A model generated the notes under the pieces. It searched no databases and had not been told where the DNA came from. It saw only the letters and a program-made list of their open reading frames with translations. From Akkermansia muciniphila (lineage in GTDB: Bacteria; Verrucomicrobiota; Verrucomicrobiia; Verrucomicrobiales; V1-33), in contig CALQSQ010000010.1 in NCBI GenBank assembly GCA_943333275.1, forward strand, positions 1-64,000: a DNA stretch of 64,000 bases, written 5' to 3'. Numbering within the stretch: position 1 is the first letter of the stretch; each line of letters starts with the position of its first letter. Below are positions 32,199-41,221 of the stretch, piece by piece. Position numbers and translations under genes: made by a program.

Positions 32199-32282
32199 CC
32201 AATCACCAATCTTTGAGTAAAGACCGATGGAGGGTTATAAATATTTGCTGGCGAGGATGGAAAAGTCTTTTTAGCTCTGGCC
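32199..32282 (-). pseudogene. Decayed duplicate of the dehydrogenase 3' end
   Basis: This stretch repeats 32404-32487, which covers the end of the adjacent dehydrogenase gene and its 3' flank, with roughly 85 percent identity. On the minus strand it reads KDFSILASKYL then stop, matching KDFSVLAKKYL of the intact gene, but an in-frame TAA stands three codons upstream of the matching DFS. Upstream of that the similarity fades near 32330. It is a remnant, not a functional gene. Confidence 0.75.
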
Positions 32283-32439
32283 TCACGGCGGAATTTTGGA
32301 CAGTGGATCGCCGCGCAGTTTATCCTTAGGGCGCAGTGATTGGTGAGTGACGATTGTTGATTGTTGATTGTTGAAGTGACCGAGAGGCAAGTTCTTCCTC
32401 TTACCAATCACCAATCTTTGAGTAAAGACCGATGGGGGG

Positions 32440-33282
32440 TTATAAATATTTTTTGGCGAGGACGGAGAAGTCTTTTTCGCCGTGGCCGGATTGGTCCAGG
32501 GCGTCCATGCATTGGGTGGCGGTGCGGTGGACGGGGAGGTCGAGGTGGTGGAGGACGGCGAGGTCCTGGGCGAAACGGGCGTCCTTGAGCATGTTTTTGA
32601 GCGAGAAATGGGGGGTGAAATCCTGGCTGAGGATGGAGGCGGATTTCATGCGGATGAGGCCGGAGCAGTTGGCATTGCCTTCGAGGGCGGTGCGGAGTTT
32701 CTCCGGGGCGACGCCGGCGGCGGCAGTGAGGGCGAAGGCCTCCGCGAGGACCTGGAGGGTGGCGGCCGAGACCATGTTGGTGGCGAGCTTGAGGACGGTG
32801 GCATCGCCGATGGCGCCGAAGGGCATGATTTCCTTGGAGGAAATTTCCAGGAGGGGGCGGGCGCGGGCGATGGCTTCGTCGGAACCGCCCAGATAATAGA
32901 CGAGTTGTCCGGCGGCGGCGGCATCGCGGCTGCCGGTGAAGGGGGCATCGAGAAAGGCGGCGCCGGTGGCGCGGACGAGAGAGGCGGCGGAGAGGGTATC
33001 CGCGAGGGGAACGGTGGCGGAGTTGACGATGAGATGGCGCGGGGTGAGGACCGGTGCCATGTCGCGGATGGCATCTAGCAGGGAGGCGCCGTTGAGGACG
33101 AAAAGCTGGATGATGTCCGAAGCGGAGGCGACCTCGCGCGGGGAGGGGAGAAATCCTGCGATGGAGCGCGGGGTGCGGCTCCAGACGTGGACGGTGCAAC
33201 CGGCGGAGCGGTAGATTTCCGCAATGCGGCTGCCGATGAGGCCTAGGCCGAGGATGCCGATGGTGGAGGGAGGGTGCGACAT
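32440..33282 (-). CDS. NAD(P)-dependent oxidoreductase, 3-hydroxyisobutyrate dehydrogenase family
   Basis: 280 residues. N-terminal Rossmann fold with GLGLIG (12-17), the substrate-binding motif DAPFTGSRDAA near 112-122, and the catalytic lysine K165 in GDATVLKLATNM. The C-terminal helical domain is complete. Family members oxidise or reduce beta-hydroxy acids (3-hydroxyisobutyrate, tartronate semialdehyde, succinic semialdehyde via GLYR-type enzymes); I cannot choose between substrates. The GGxxG-type substrate loop is altered (FTGSR instead of VSGG), hinting at a divergent substrate. Its 3' end has been duplicated at 32199-32282. Confidence 0.88.
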   Translation of the reverse strand: MSHPPSTIGILGLGLIGSRIAEIYRSAGCTVHVWSRTPRSIAGFLPSPREVASASDIIQLFVLNGASLLDAIRDMAPVLTPRHLIVNSATVPLADTLSAASLVRATGAAFLDAPFTGSRDAAAAGQLVYYLGGSDEAIARARPLLEISSKEIMPFGAIGDATVLKLATNMVSAATLQVLAEAFALTAAAGVAPEKLRTALEGNANCSGLIRMKSASILSQDFTPHFSLKNMLKDARFAQDLAVLHHLDLPVHRTATQCMDALDQSGHGEKDFSVLAKKYL

Positions 33283-33309
33283 TTCAGGCGGAGCCGTGGG
33301 GAGGGCCCA

Positions 33310-34269
33310 TCAGTTCACGGGTTCCTTGGAGCCCTCGAAGATCCATTTGGTGACCTTGCCATTGGCCATGTAGGCGGTGATGTCGGTATCCACTTCGCCG
33401 AACATGGTGGACATGCGGACGACGATGGTGCAGGTCCAGAAGCCCTTGGTGCCCTCGGCTTCGAACTCGATGGGTCCCCAGCTTTGGATGTTGGTGCCTT
33501 TGAACTCGGTGACTTCCTGGGCGAGAATGCTCTTGAGCATGAGGTCGACCTTGCCATCCTGATCGGTGGAGGGTCTGGGGCCGGCGAGTTTGGTCTGCTG
33601 GTCCTCGGGCGGGGGCGGCGGGGCGGGGTTGTCGCGTTTGAAGCGGGCGTTGTCGCGGGCTTTCATGACATCAGCGGTGCGTTTCTCCACATAGGCGTTG
33701 TAGAGGCGGGTCATGGTCTCCTGAAAGTCCGTGCTGGCGAGGGTGACGGTGACTTTGATGGGGTCGGATTCCGAGCGCGCCACGGTCATCATGCCACCCT
33801 CGAGGGAGAAGGCGGTGAGGTCGGATCCAGGGGGGAGGGTGGTCTTGCCGGCGGCGACTTGGAAATCGATGGGGAGCTTGGATTTGACCTTGCGGGGGAA
33901 GGCGCGGGAGGGGACGTAGGTCCAGTCCTTGGTGATTTCCTCGATCTTGCGCAGTTTGGGAAGGGGGTATTTTTTATCGATCTCGTCCCCGGTGGCGGGC
34001 GTGGGGGTGACGGCGACGACGTTGGGATTGGTCTTGTTGGGGTCCGCCATGGATTCCTTCAGCTTGTCCATGAGTTCGCGGGTCTCGGCGATGTCGTGTT
34101 TGGGGGCGGCGTCCTCGCGCATTTTTTGCCGTTGTTTTTCCTCGGGAGTGAGGATGACGACGATTTTTTGCGGGCGGAGATTCTCTCCGAATTTGAAGAT
34201 GCCGGGTTGGAAGATGTAACCTGCAATGGCTGCAACGATAATGACCAACAGGTAAATGAGGAATTTCAT
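33310..34269 (-). CDS. Membrane-anchored protein of unknown function
   Basis: 319 residues. One N-terminal hydrophobic segment (about 3-18, probably an uncleaved signal anchor), then a soluble, charged region with Pro-rich linkers (PAPPPPPE near 215-221), and a C-terminal beta-rich part (about 240-319) ending VTKWIFEGSKEPVN. I do not recognise a family. Likely exported, because nothing after the first helix looks membrane-bound. Codirectional with atpC upstream (150-bp gap) and the dehydrogenase downstream (27-bp gap), so it may share a transcript. Confidence 0.75.
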   Translation of the reverse strand: MKFLIYLLVIIVAAIAGYIFQPGIFKFGENLRPQKIVVILTPEEKQRQKMREDAAPKHDIAETRELMDKLKESMADPNKTNPNVVAVTPTPATGDEIDKKYPLPKLRKIEEITKDWTYVPSRAFPRKVKSKLPIDFQVAAGKTTLPPGSDLTAFSLEGGMMTVARSESDPIKVTVTLASTDFQETMTRLYNAYVEKRTADVMKARDNARFKRDNPAPPPPPEDQQTKLAGPRPSTDQDGKVDLMLKSILAQEVTEFKGTNIQSWGPIEFEAEGTKGFWTCTIVVRMSTMFGEVDTDITAYMANGKVTKWIFEGSKEPVN

Positions 34270-34419
34270 GCGCTCGGAAACGGGAGGGAAATGGGAAAAA
34301 AATCCGGCTATTAGGTAAATGTTTCCGGCACGGCGCGCAAGTGCGAAGGCGAGAATTCCAATGGGAGCGGGAGAGTTCCGAGGGTCCGGCTAGGGATGGC
34401 GACTAGGCGGCGGGCCGGA

Positions 34420-34833
34420 TTAGAGCGAGCGGCGTTTGCGCTTGAGCTTGAGCTGCACGAGGGATTTGGCGATGCTGGCCTCGACGGCGGCGATCTCCTC
34501 CGCACCCATGAGGGCGGCGTCCTTCATGCGGGCCTGGGCGCGGTCCAGAGCGGCCTGCACGGTGCTCTCATCGATGCCGGCTTCGCTGACGGCGAGGTCG
34601 GTGAGGACCTTGACGGTGGAGCCGGTGACTTCCACGAAGCCCTCGCCGATGGCCATCTCGGTGGTCACATTGTCCTTGGTGAAGCGCAGTTCGCCCGGGA
34701 GCAGCGCGGTAACAATGGGGGCGTGATTTGGCAGCACGCCCATTTCCCCCAACGATCCCGGCAGGACAACGGTGGTGACCTCATCAGAGAAGATCCTGGC
34801 TTCGGGAGTGACGATTTCGAGTTTGAGAGGCAT
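34420..34833 (-). CDS. atpC: F-type ATP synthase epsilon subunit
   Basis: 137 residues. N-terminal beta-sandwich (MPLKLEIVTPEARIFS, GEMGVLPNHAPIVT) and C-terminal helical hairpin (ALDRAQARMKDA) of the F1 central stalk, which couples rotation and inhibits ATP hydrolysis. Follows atpD on the same strand with a 96-bp spacer that carries one of the AT-rich intergenic repeats. Such a wide spacer is unusual for an atpDC pair. Confidence 0.93.
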   Translation of the reverse strand: MPLKLEIVTPEARIFSDEVTTVVLPGSLGEMGVLPNHAPIVTALLPGELRFTKDNVTTEMAIGEGFVEVTGSTVKVLTDLAVSEAGIDESTVQAALDRAQARMKDAALMGAEEIAAVEASIAKSLVQLKLKRKRRSL

Positions 34834-34845
34834 GGGAAATTGAGG

Positions 34846-34926
34846 ATTTATGATTTGGGATTGATGATTTCGAAATGGGCAGGCGCGGGGCCAGAATCTT
34901 CAATCCGCGATCATCAATCGTCCATC
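34846..34926. repeat. AT-rich repeat in the atpD-atpC spacer
   Basis: Contains GGATTTATGATTTGGGATTG and GATCATCAATC, the same wording as the repeats at 31659-31793. It occupies almost the entire atpD-atpC gap. Confidence 0.6.
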
Positions 34927-34929
34927 CGG

Positions 34930-36411
<1,482 letters not shown>

Positions 36412-36664
36412 TCAAAGCAGCCCATTGGGACTGCAAATTTTGAAATAGGGAGCGTCGGTATAGCACACAGGGTAGGGGCGGCAACAGGAACTTGTGAAAA
36501 ATTTCACAAGCGTCGGGATGACGGTGGAAAATTTTGTCTGAGCGGGGGCGGATGGATGGTGGGAGTGCCCACGGAAAGAATTTTGAGAAATAAGCCTAAG
36601 GATATTTGTCTTGCCGCGTTGGGGTCAAGTAGCGCACAATCGGCACCCTCACCCTATTTCCTTT

Positions 36665-38311
36665 ATGAACCAGTTCCCAAATCAATTTCCCGATCCCTCC
36701 CAGCAACACGGACATGATCCCCACCAGTTTGGGGAATTCGGGGCCGATGCCTTTGGTGCCGAGGGTCAGGAGTTTGCCACCTACGCGCCGCGGCAGAAGG
36801 AGCCGTATTGGAAACGCATCGGCGGCGGATCGCTGGCCATGAGCCTGCTGGTGCACATCATTTTCATTCTCATCGCGTTGTTCCTGATCAAATTCGCCAT
36901 CGACAAGAAGAAGGAGGAAGTCGTGGACTTCCTGCCGGGCGGCGGCGGTGGTGGTAAATCCAACGTGGCCAAGATGGCCAACAAGCGCAAATCTGTGAGC
37001 ATGAGCCAGCCGAAGTCGCGGATTGCCGCGAAGGTGAGCACTTCGACGGTGACGCTGCCGGACGTGCAGACCACGACGATGGATACTTCCATTTCCGGAT
37101 TCGCCATGCCGGCAGCGGGTGGCATGGGCGGCGGTGAAGGCGGCATTCGCGGCAAGGGCCGTGGGGGTCAGTTTGGCGATGGCTTCGGCAAGGGCGTGGG
37201 CCCGGGCAATGGCATTGGCTTTGTGGGCAACCTGCCAGCGCTGATGCGCAGCCGTTGTTCTCCGCAGGAACGGGCTCAGAAAATGCGCGAGAATGGCGGC
37301 AACGAGGATTGCGAAAAGGCGGTGATCAAGGCGCTCGACTGGTTGAAGACCCAGCAGGCGTCCAACGGGGCCTGGGGAACCGCCCACCGCACCGCCATGA
37401 CGGGTCTGGCACTGCTTTGTTATTACGGTCACTGCGAAACGCCCGAGAGCCCCTTCTATGGCCAGAATGTCACCAATGGGGTGGCTTTCCTTCTGGACAC
37501 CGCTGCGAAAAATCAGGGTTTCTTCACCGACAATCTCGGGCAGATTTTCTGCGTTTACGAGCATGGGATCGGTTGTTACGCCATGGGCGAGACCTATTCC
37601 TTCTCCAAGCTCGGCAAGAAGGAGTTGCCCGGCCTGCGGGAAGCCTTCCAGAAGGGTGTGGAAATCATCATTGAGCATCAAACGCCGAATGGTGGCTGGT
37701 CCTACGGCGGTAATAGTCCTCACTATTTCCGCGAGGGCCCGGGAGATCTCTCGGTTACGGGATGGCAGTTCCAGGCGCTCAAGGCGGCCAAGCATACCAA
37801 TCTGAAGATCGCGGGATTGGAAAAATCCACCAAGAAGGTTTCCGATTTTCTGGAGAGTCGTCTGACCGCCGATGGCGGCATTGGCAACAGCACCAAGCGC
37901 GGGGAGGCCTACAGCCAGTATACCATGACCGGCATCGGCGTGCTGGGCATGCAGACACTTGCAGGCGGCAGCGCCAGCGGAGCCAACAAGGGACTGCGAT
38001 TCCTCCAAAATGAATTTGAAAAGGATCCCTGTGACTGGAAGAAAAACGCCAATCTTTACTGCTGGTATTACAACACACAGGCCTTCTTCCAAAAGGGCGG
38101 CAAGGAATGGGAATTTTGGAACAAACAATTCCGGGACCAGCTCCTCAAGAACCAAAACCCCGATGGCTCTTACTCCGTGGAAACCGGCAACGATAACGCC
38201 GCCACCAGCGCCGCCGCAGGCCCCGATGCCACCATCTACCGCACGTGCATGTGCACCCTGATGCTTGAGGTTTACTACCGTTACCTCAAGGTGGGTTCCG
38301 GCGACCACTAA
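36665..38311 (+). CDS. Membrane-anchored prenyltransferase/squalene-cyclase-like repeat protein
   Basis: 548 residues. A Gln/His/Pro-rich N-terminus (1-48), one membrane helix (about 55-79) with a TonB-like basic follow-up, a Gly-rich linker (PGGGGGG; GGMGGGEGG) and then an alpha/alpha-toroid built from repeats such as AVIKALDWLKTQQ, GGWSYGG and GGIGNSTKRG. The fold is that of squalene-hopene cyclases and prenyltransferase subunits, but no DxDD or zinc site is evident, so a structural or binding role is likelier than catalysis. Such proteins are frequent in PVC genomes. Start at 36665 (MNQFPNQF); an upstream in-frame start at 36611 is less likely. Related to the protein at 56471. Confidence 0.85.
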   Translation: MNQFPNQFPDPSQQHGHDPHQFGEFGADAFGAEGQEFATYAPRQKEPYWKRIGGGSLAMSLLVHIIFILIALFLIKFAIDKKKEEVVDFLPGGGGGGKSNVAKMANKRKSVSMSQPKSRIAAKVSTSTVTLPDVQTTTMDTSISGFAMPAAGGMGGGEGGIRGKGRGGQFGDGFGKGVGPGNGIGFVGNLPALMRSRCSPQERAQKMRENGGNEDCEKAVIKALDWLKTQQASNGAWGTAHRTAMTGLALLCYYGHCETPESPFYGQNVTNGVAFLLDTAAKNQGFFTDNLGQIFCVYEHGIGCYAMGETYSFSKLGKKELPGLREAFQKGVEIIIEHQTPNGGWSYGGNSPHYFREGPGDLSVTGWQFQALKAAKHTNLKIAGLEKSTKKVSDFLESRLTADGGIGNSTKRGEAYSQYTMTGIGVLGMQTLAGGSASGANKGLRFLQNEFEKDPCDWKKNANLYCWYYNTQAFFQKGGKEWEFWNKQFRDQLLKNQNPDGSYSVETGNDNAATSAAAGPDATIYRTCMCTLMLEVYYRYLKVGSGDH

Positions 38312-38446
38312 TCGGTCTGCTCGAATTTGTGCTTCTGCAACCTCAAAGGAGGTCATTGGGAGCGGACTTTCCACTCGGCTCGTGCACCCTGGACTCTCCA
38401 GTGAACGCGGGATAAGACCAGGTCTCCTGACGCATCCTTCCGCACC

Positions 38447-39565
38447 ATGAAAGTCCTCGTATTCCTGCTCATCGCGCTCCACCGCCTCGCAGCCCAGGAG
38501 CCGGAATTCATCGATGTTTTTGTGCCAGCCACGGACGGCTATCCCGCCATTCGCATTCCCTCGGTCATCACCACGAAACAAGGGAGCGTGCTCGTCTTTG
38601 CGGAAGGCCGCAAAAAACTCAATGACCAGTCGGAGAACGACATCATCTCCAAACGCAGCACCGACGGGGGAAGGACCTGGAGTGCCCGCAAACTCATCCA
38701 CGATGATGGTGCAAACTCACTCAACAACCCCACCGCCGTCGTCGAGCAGCAGAGCGGGCGCATTTTCCTCATGTTCCAGCGGATCCCCGCCCATTTAAAT
38801 GAGCACAGCAAGGAAATCGCCACCGGCCTGGAAGGTCCAAATATTTACCGCAACCTCATCGTCTGGTCCGACGACGATGGCCTCACCTGGACCCCTCCTC
38901 TCGATATCACCTCCACCACCAAACGCCCAGAGCGGGCCACCACCACGTGCAGCGGCCCGGGCATCGGCATCCAACTCACCCGCGGTCCACACAAGGGCCG
39001 ACTCCTCATTCCTTTCAACGAAGGCCCCTACGGCCAGTGGCAGAATTTCGCCGTCTTCAGTGATGACGCCGGCAAGTCCTGGAAATACGGTGCAGACGTC
39101 CCCGGAGCCTTTGTCGAAAATCGCAGCCAGATCAACGAAGTCCAAATGGTCGAACTCAACGATGGCCGCGTCCGCCTCAGCAGCCGCCAGTTCGCCGGAG
39201 CCAAAGTCCGCAAAACTGCCCTCAGCACCGACGGCGGCGCCACCTGGTCCCCCATCACCGACCTCCCCGACCTCCGCGATCCCAGTTGCATGGCCGGCCT
39301 CCTCCGCTACTCCTTCGACGACGGCCAAGGCCTGGGGAAAATCCTCCACATCGGCCCCGACAGCACCCAGCGCGACCACGGCACCGTCTCTCTCAGCCTC
39401 GACGACGGCGCCACCTTCCCCATCAAACGCGAACTCTGGCCCGGGAAATTTGCCTACAGCGTCCCCACCCGCCTCCCCGATGGCCAAATCGGTGTGCTGT
39501 TTGAAGCGGATGATTATAAGCGTGTTGTGTTCGCGAGATTTCCCATAACGTGGCTTTCAAATTGA
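38447..39565 (+). CDS. Secreted sialidase (exo-alpha-sialidase family)
   Basis: 372 residues with a cleavable signal peptide (1-16, ending LAA-Q). Six-bladed propeller pattern: the arginine motif IRIPSV near 37, and five Asp boxes of the form S-x-D-x-G-x-T/S-W/F (STDGGRTW, SDDDGLTW, SDDAGKSW, STDGGATW, SLDDGATF). Acts outside the cytoplasm, releasing sialic acids or related sugars from glycoconjugates. Follows the toroid gene by 135 bp on the same strand. Family assignment is firm; substrate specificity (sialate, KDN, other) is not. Confidence 0.88.
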   Translation: MKVLVFLLIALHRLAAQEPEFIDVFVPATDGYPAIRIPSVITTKQGSVLVFAEGRKKLNDQSENDIISKRSTDGGRTWSARKLIHDDGANSLNNPTAVVEQQSGRIFLMFQRIPAHLNEHSKEIATGLEGPNIYRNLIVWSDDDGLTWTPPLDITSTTKRPERATTTCSGPGIGIQLTRGPHKGRLLIPFNEGPYGQWQNFAVFSDDAGKSWKYGADVPGAFVENRSQINEVQMVELNDGRVRLSSRQFAGAKVRKTALSTDGGATWSPITDLPDLRDPSCMAGLLRYSFDDGQGLGKILHIGPDSTQRDHGTVSLSLDDGATFPIKRELWPGKFAYSVPTRLPDGQIGVLFEADDYKRVVFARFPITWLSN

Positions 39566-39691
39566 TGCTTGAGGCGGTGATAGTGACAACGGATTGAGCC
39601 ATGCTGGAAGCGGGGATGTAGATTTGCGTCGCAACAATACCAGCGGCAAACTCGGATCAACTTTCATCGGTGGGTGGAGAGTTGGACCAAC

Positions 39692-40414
39692 TCAACGCCG
39701 CCGCCGCAACCCCAAAAACACACCTCCTGCAAGCAACCCTAGACTTGCTGGCTCTGGAATGGGGGCGGCTCCATAGCCGTATTGGAAATGGTCGATTGCA
39801 ATGCCGTTCACAAAACGGACCGCACTGATTTCCTGCCCCACGATGAAACCTTGGAACTTTACCCGATAAGGATTTTGGTTAATGGCTGCCTGAAGCGCAC
39901 TAAGTTGGATGCTTTCAATCAAACTTCCTCCAACTCCCAAAATTTGGATCGATGCCGCGGTATTGGGATCGGACACTCCAACGAAACCAAACCACTGAGG
40001 AAGTTTCCCGTCGGTAGTAGGAATGAAATTAAGCGTAAAGCCGTTCGTCACGGGTACATTAGTCGATGACAACGCGTTTCCAAAAGCTTGCCCATCAATA
40101 GCGCCATCGTCAGCGTCAACGCCCCATTGGCCATCTGCCTCGGCACCCGCAGCGGTCATCCAAGGCGTGACACAGTTCTCAAAATCCTCGTAAACTCCAA
40201 ACCCATCCGGCAGAGTTCCGATGCCGGTTGGGTCGCAGTCATCTCAGGTGTGCGAATAAAACGCTAGAGCGTCCCCTCCTGCCACTGCTTGATACCACGG
40301 GCTGTCGGCAAGGGAACGGTAGGGAGTGATAGACGTGGCAACAGTTGCTGCTTGGCTGGCGGTAACAAACGCAACAGCGGCGACGATCAAAGCTGATGGA
40401 ATGACGGTTTTCAT
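39692..40414 (-). pseudogene. PEP-CTERM protein gene with one nonsense codon
   Basis: A paralogue of the intact gene at 40502-41221. From ATG at 40414 it reads a signal peptide (ending SQAA) and ITPYRSLADSPWYQAVAG, then a TGA at 40244-40246 stands where the paralogue has TGG (HTW-DDCDPTG). The same frame continues uninterrupted to the C-terminus with the sorting motif PEPASLGLL, a hydrophobic helix and RRRR. One G-to-A change explains the break. Unless TGA is read through, no sorted protein is made. Confidence 0.88.
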
Positions 40415-40471
40415 GGGGGCGGGGAATTGAATATCAAACAAATTAGACCAGAAGGAGTTGTTATCCATCAC
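40415..40471 (-). repeat. Duplicated fragment of the CotH gene 3' end
   Basis: The 19 codons just upstream of the broken PEP-CTERM copy read SFWSNLFDIQFPAP, matching PFWSNLFDVQLPTHP at the C-terminus of the CotH protein (41218-41270). So the duplicated unit included the CotH tail plus the whole PEP-CTERM gene. Confidence 0.78.
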
Positions 40472-40501
40472 ACTTGTGAAAACCGCCCGATCCCTGCGCC
40501 C

Positions 40502-41221
40502 CTAACGCCGACGCTTAAAACCCAGAAACACCAAACCCGTCAACGCTAGAACGCTCGGTTCCGGGATGGGAGCCGCACCGTAGCCGTACTGAAAGTGGTC
40601 GATCACCGCGCCGTCTAGGAATCTGATAGCAGTAATTTCTTGGCTGACGATGAATCCCTGAAAACGCACTCCTAAGGGTCCCGGTGGATTTGCTAGCACG
40701 GCTTGATTCAGGTCTGTAAGCTGGATGCGTTCCAGTAAGTTGCCTCCTAACCCTAATATTTCAATACTCGGCGGGCGCACAGTCGAGCGTGCGAGCGACA
40801 CGAAACCGAACCACTGAGGGAGCTTTCCATTCGTCGTTGGGCTAAATAAAAGCGTGAAATTGTTTCCCATAGGCACAAGAACATTGCCTGATGACTGGCC
40901 GTCGATATCACCGTCATCAGCATCTACGCCTTGATTGTCGGAATATCTTGTTTGGATTTTGCTGACCCAAGGCGTGCCGCAGGCTTCAAAATCTTCATAT
41001 ACCCCAAGTCCATCCGGCAACGTTCCGACACCCGTTGGGTCGCAGTCATCCCAAGTGTGGGAGTAGTAGGTGAGCGCGTCGCCATCTGCAATGGCGCGAT
41101 ACCAAGGGCTGTCAGCAAGGGAACGATAGGGTGTGATCGGAGTAGCTAGGACGGCTGCGAGACAAGTATTTCCAAACTGCTGTAGGATGAAGCCGCAAAG
41201 GAGCGTCTGGAGTGTTTTCAT
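40502..41221 (-). CDS. PEP-CTERM sorting-domain protein
   Basis: 239 residues. Signal peptide (1-23), a beta-rich middle with DDGDIDGQSSGN and FGFVSLAR, and a C-terminal PEP-CTERM tail (PIPEPS, hydrophobic stretch, FKRRR). PEP-CTERM proteins are processed by an exosortase and handed to the outer surface; no exosortase is in this window. The ATG overlaps the TGA of the upstream CotH frame (ATGA at 41218-41221), a sign of translational coupling. The ligand or role is unknown, but pairing with CotH suggests a shared surface structure. Confidence 0.88.
   Translation of the reverse strand: MKTLQTLLCGFILQQFGNTCLAAVLATPITPYRSLADSPWYRAIADGDALTYYSHTWDDCDPTGVGTLPDGLGVYEDFEACGTPWVSKIQTRYSDNQGVDADDGDIDGQSSGNVLVPMGNNFTLLFSPTTNGKLPQWFGFVSLARSTVRPPSIEILGLGGNLLERIQLTDLNQAVLANPPGPLGVRFQGFIVSQEITAIRFLDGAVIDHFQYGYGAAPIPEPSVLALTGLVFLGFKRRR

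Noticed and set aside
32440-33282. Assignment of the dehydrogenase as a specific 3-hydroxyisobutyrate or tartronate semialdehyde reductase
   Set aside because: The substrate loop (FTGSR) departs from the usual motif and the neighbours give no pathway, so only the family level is supported.
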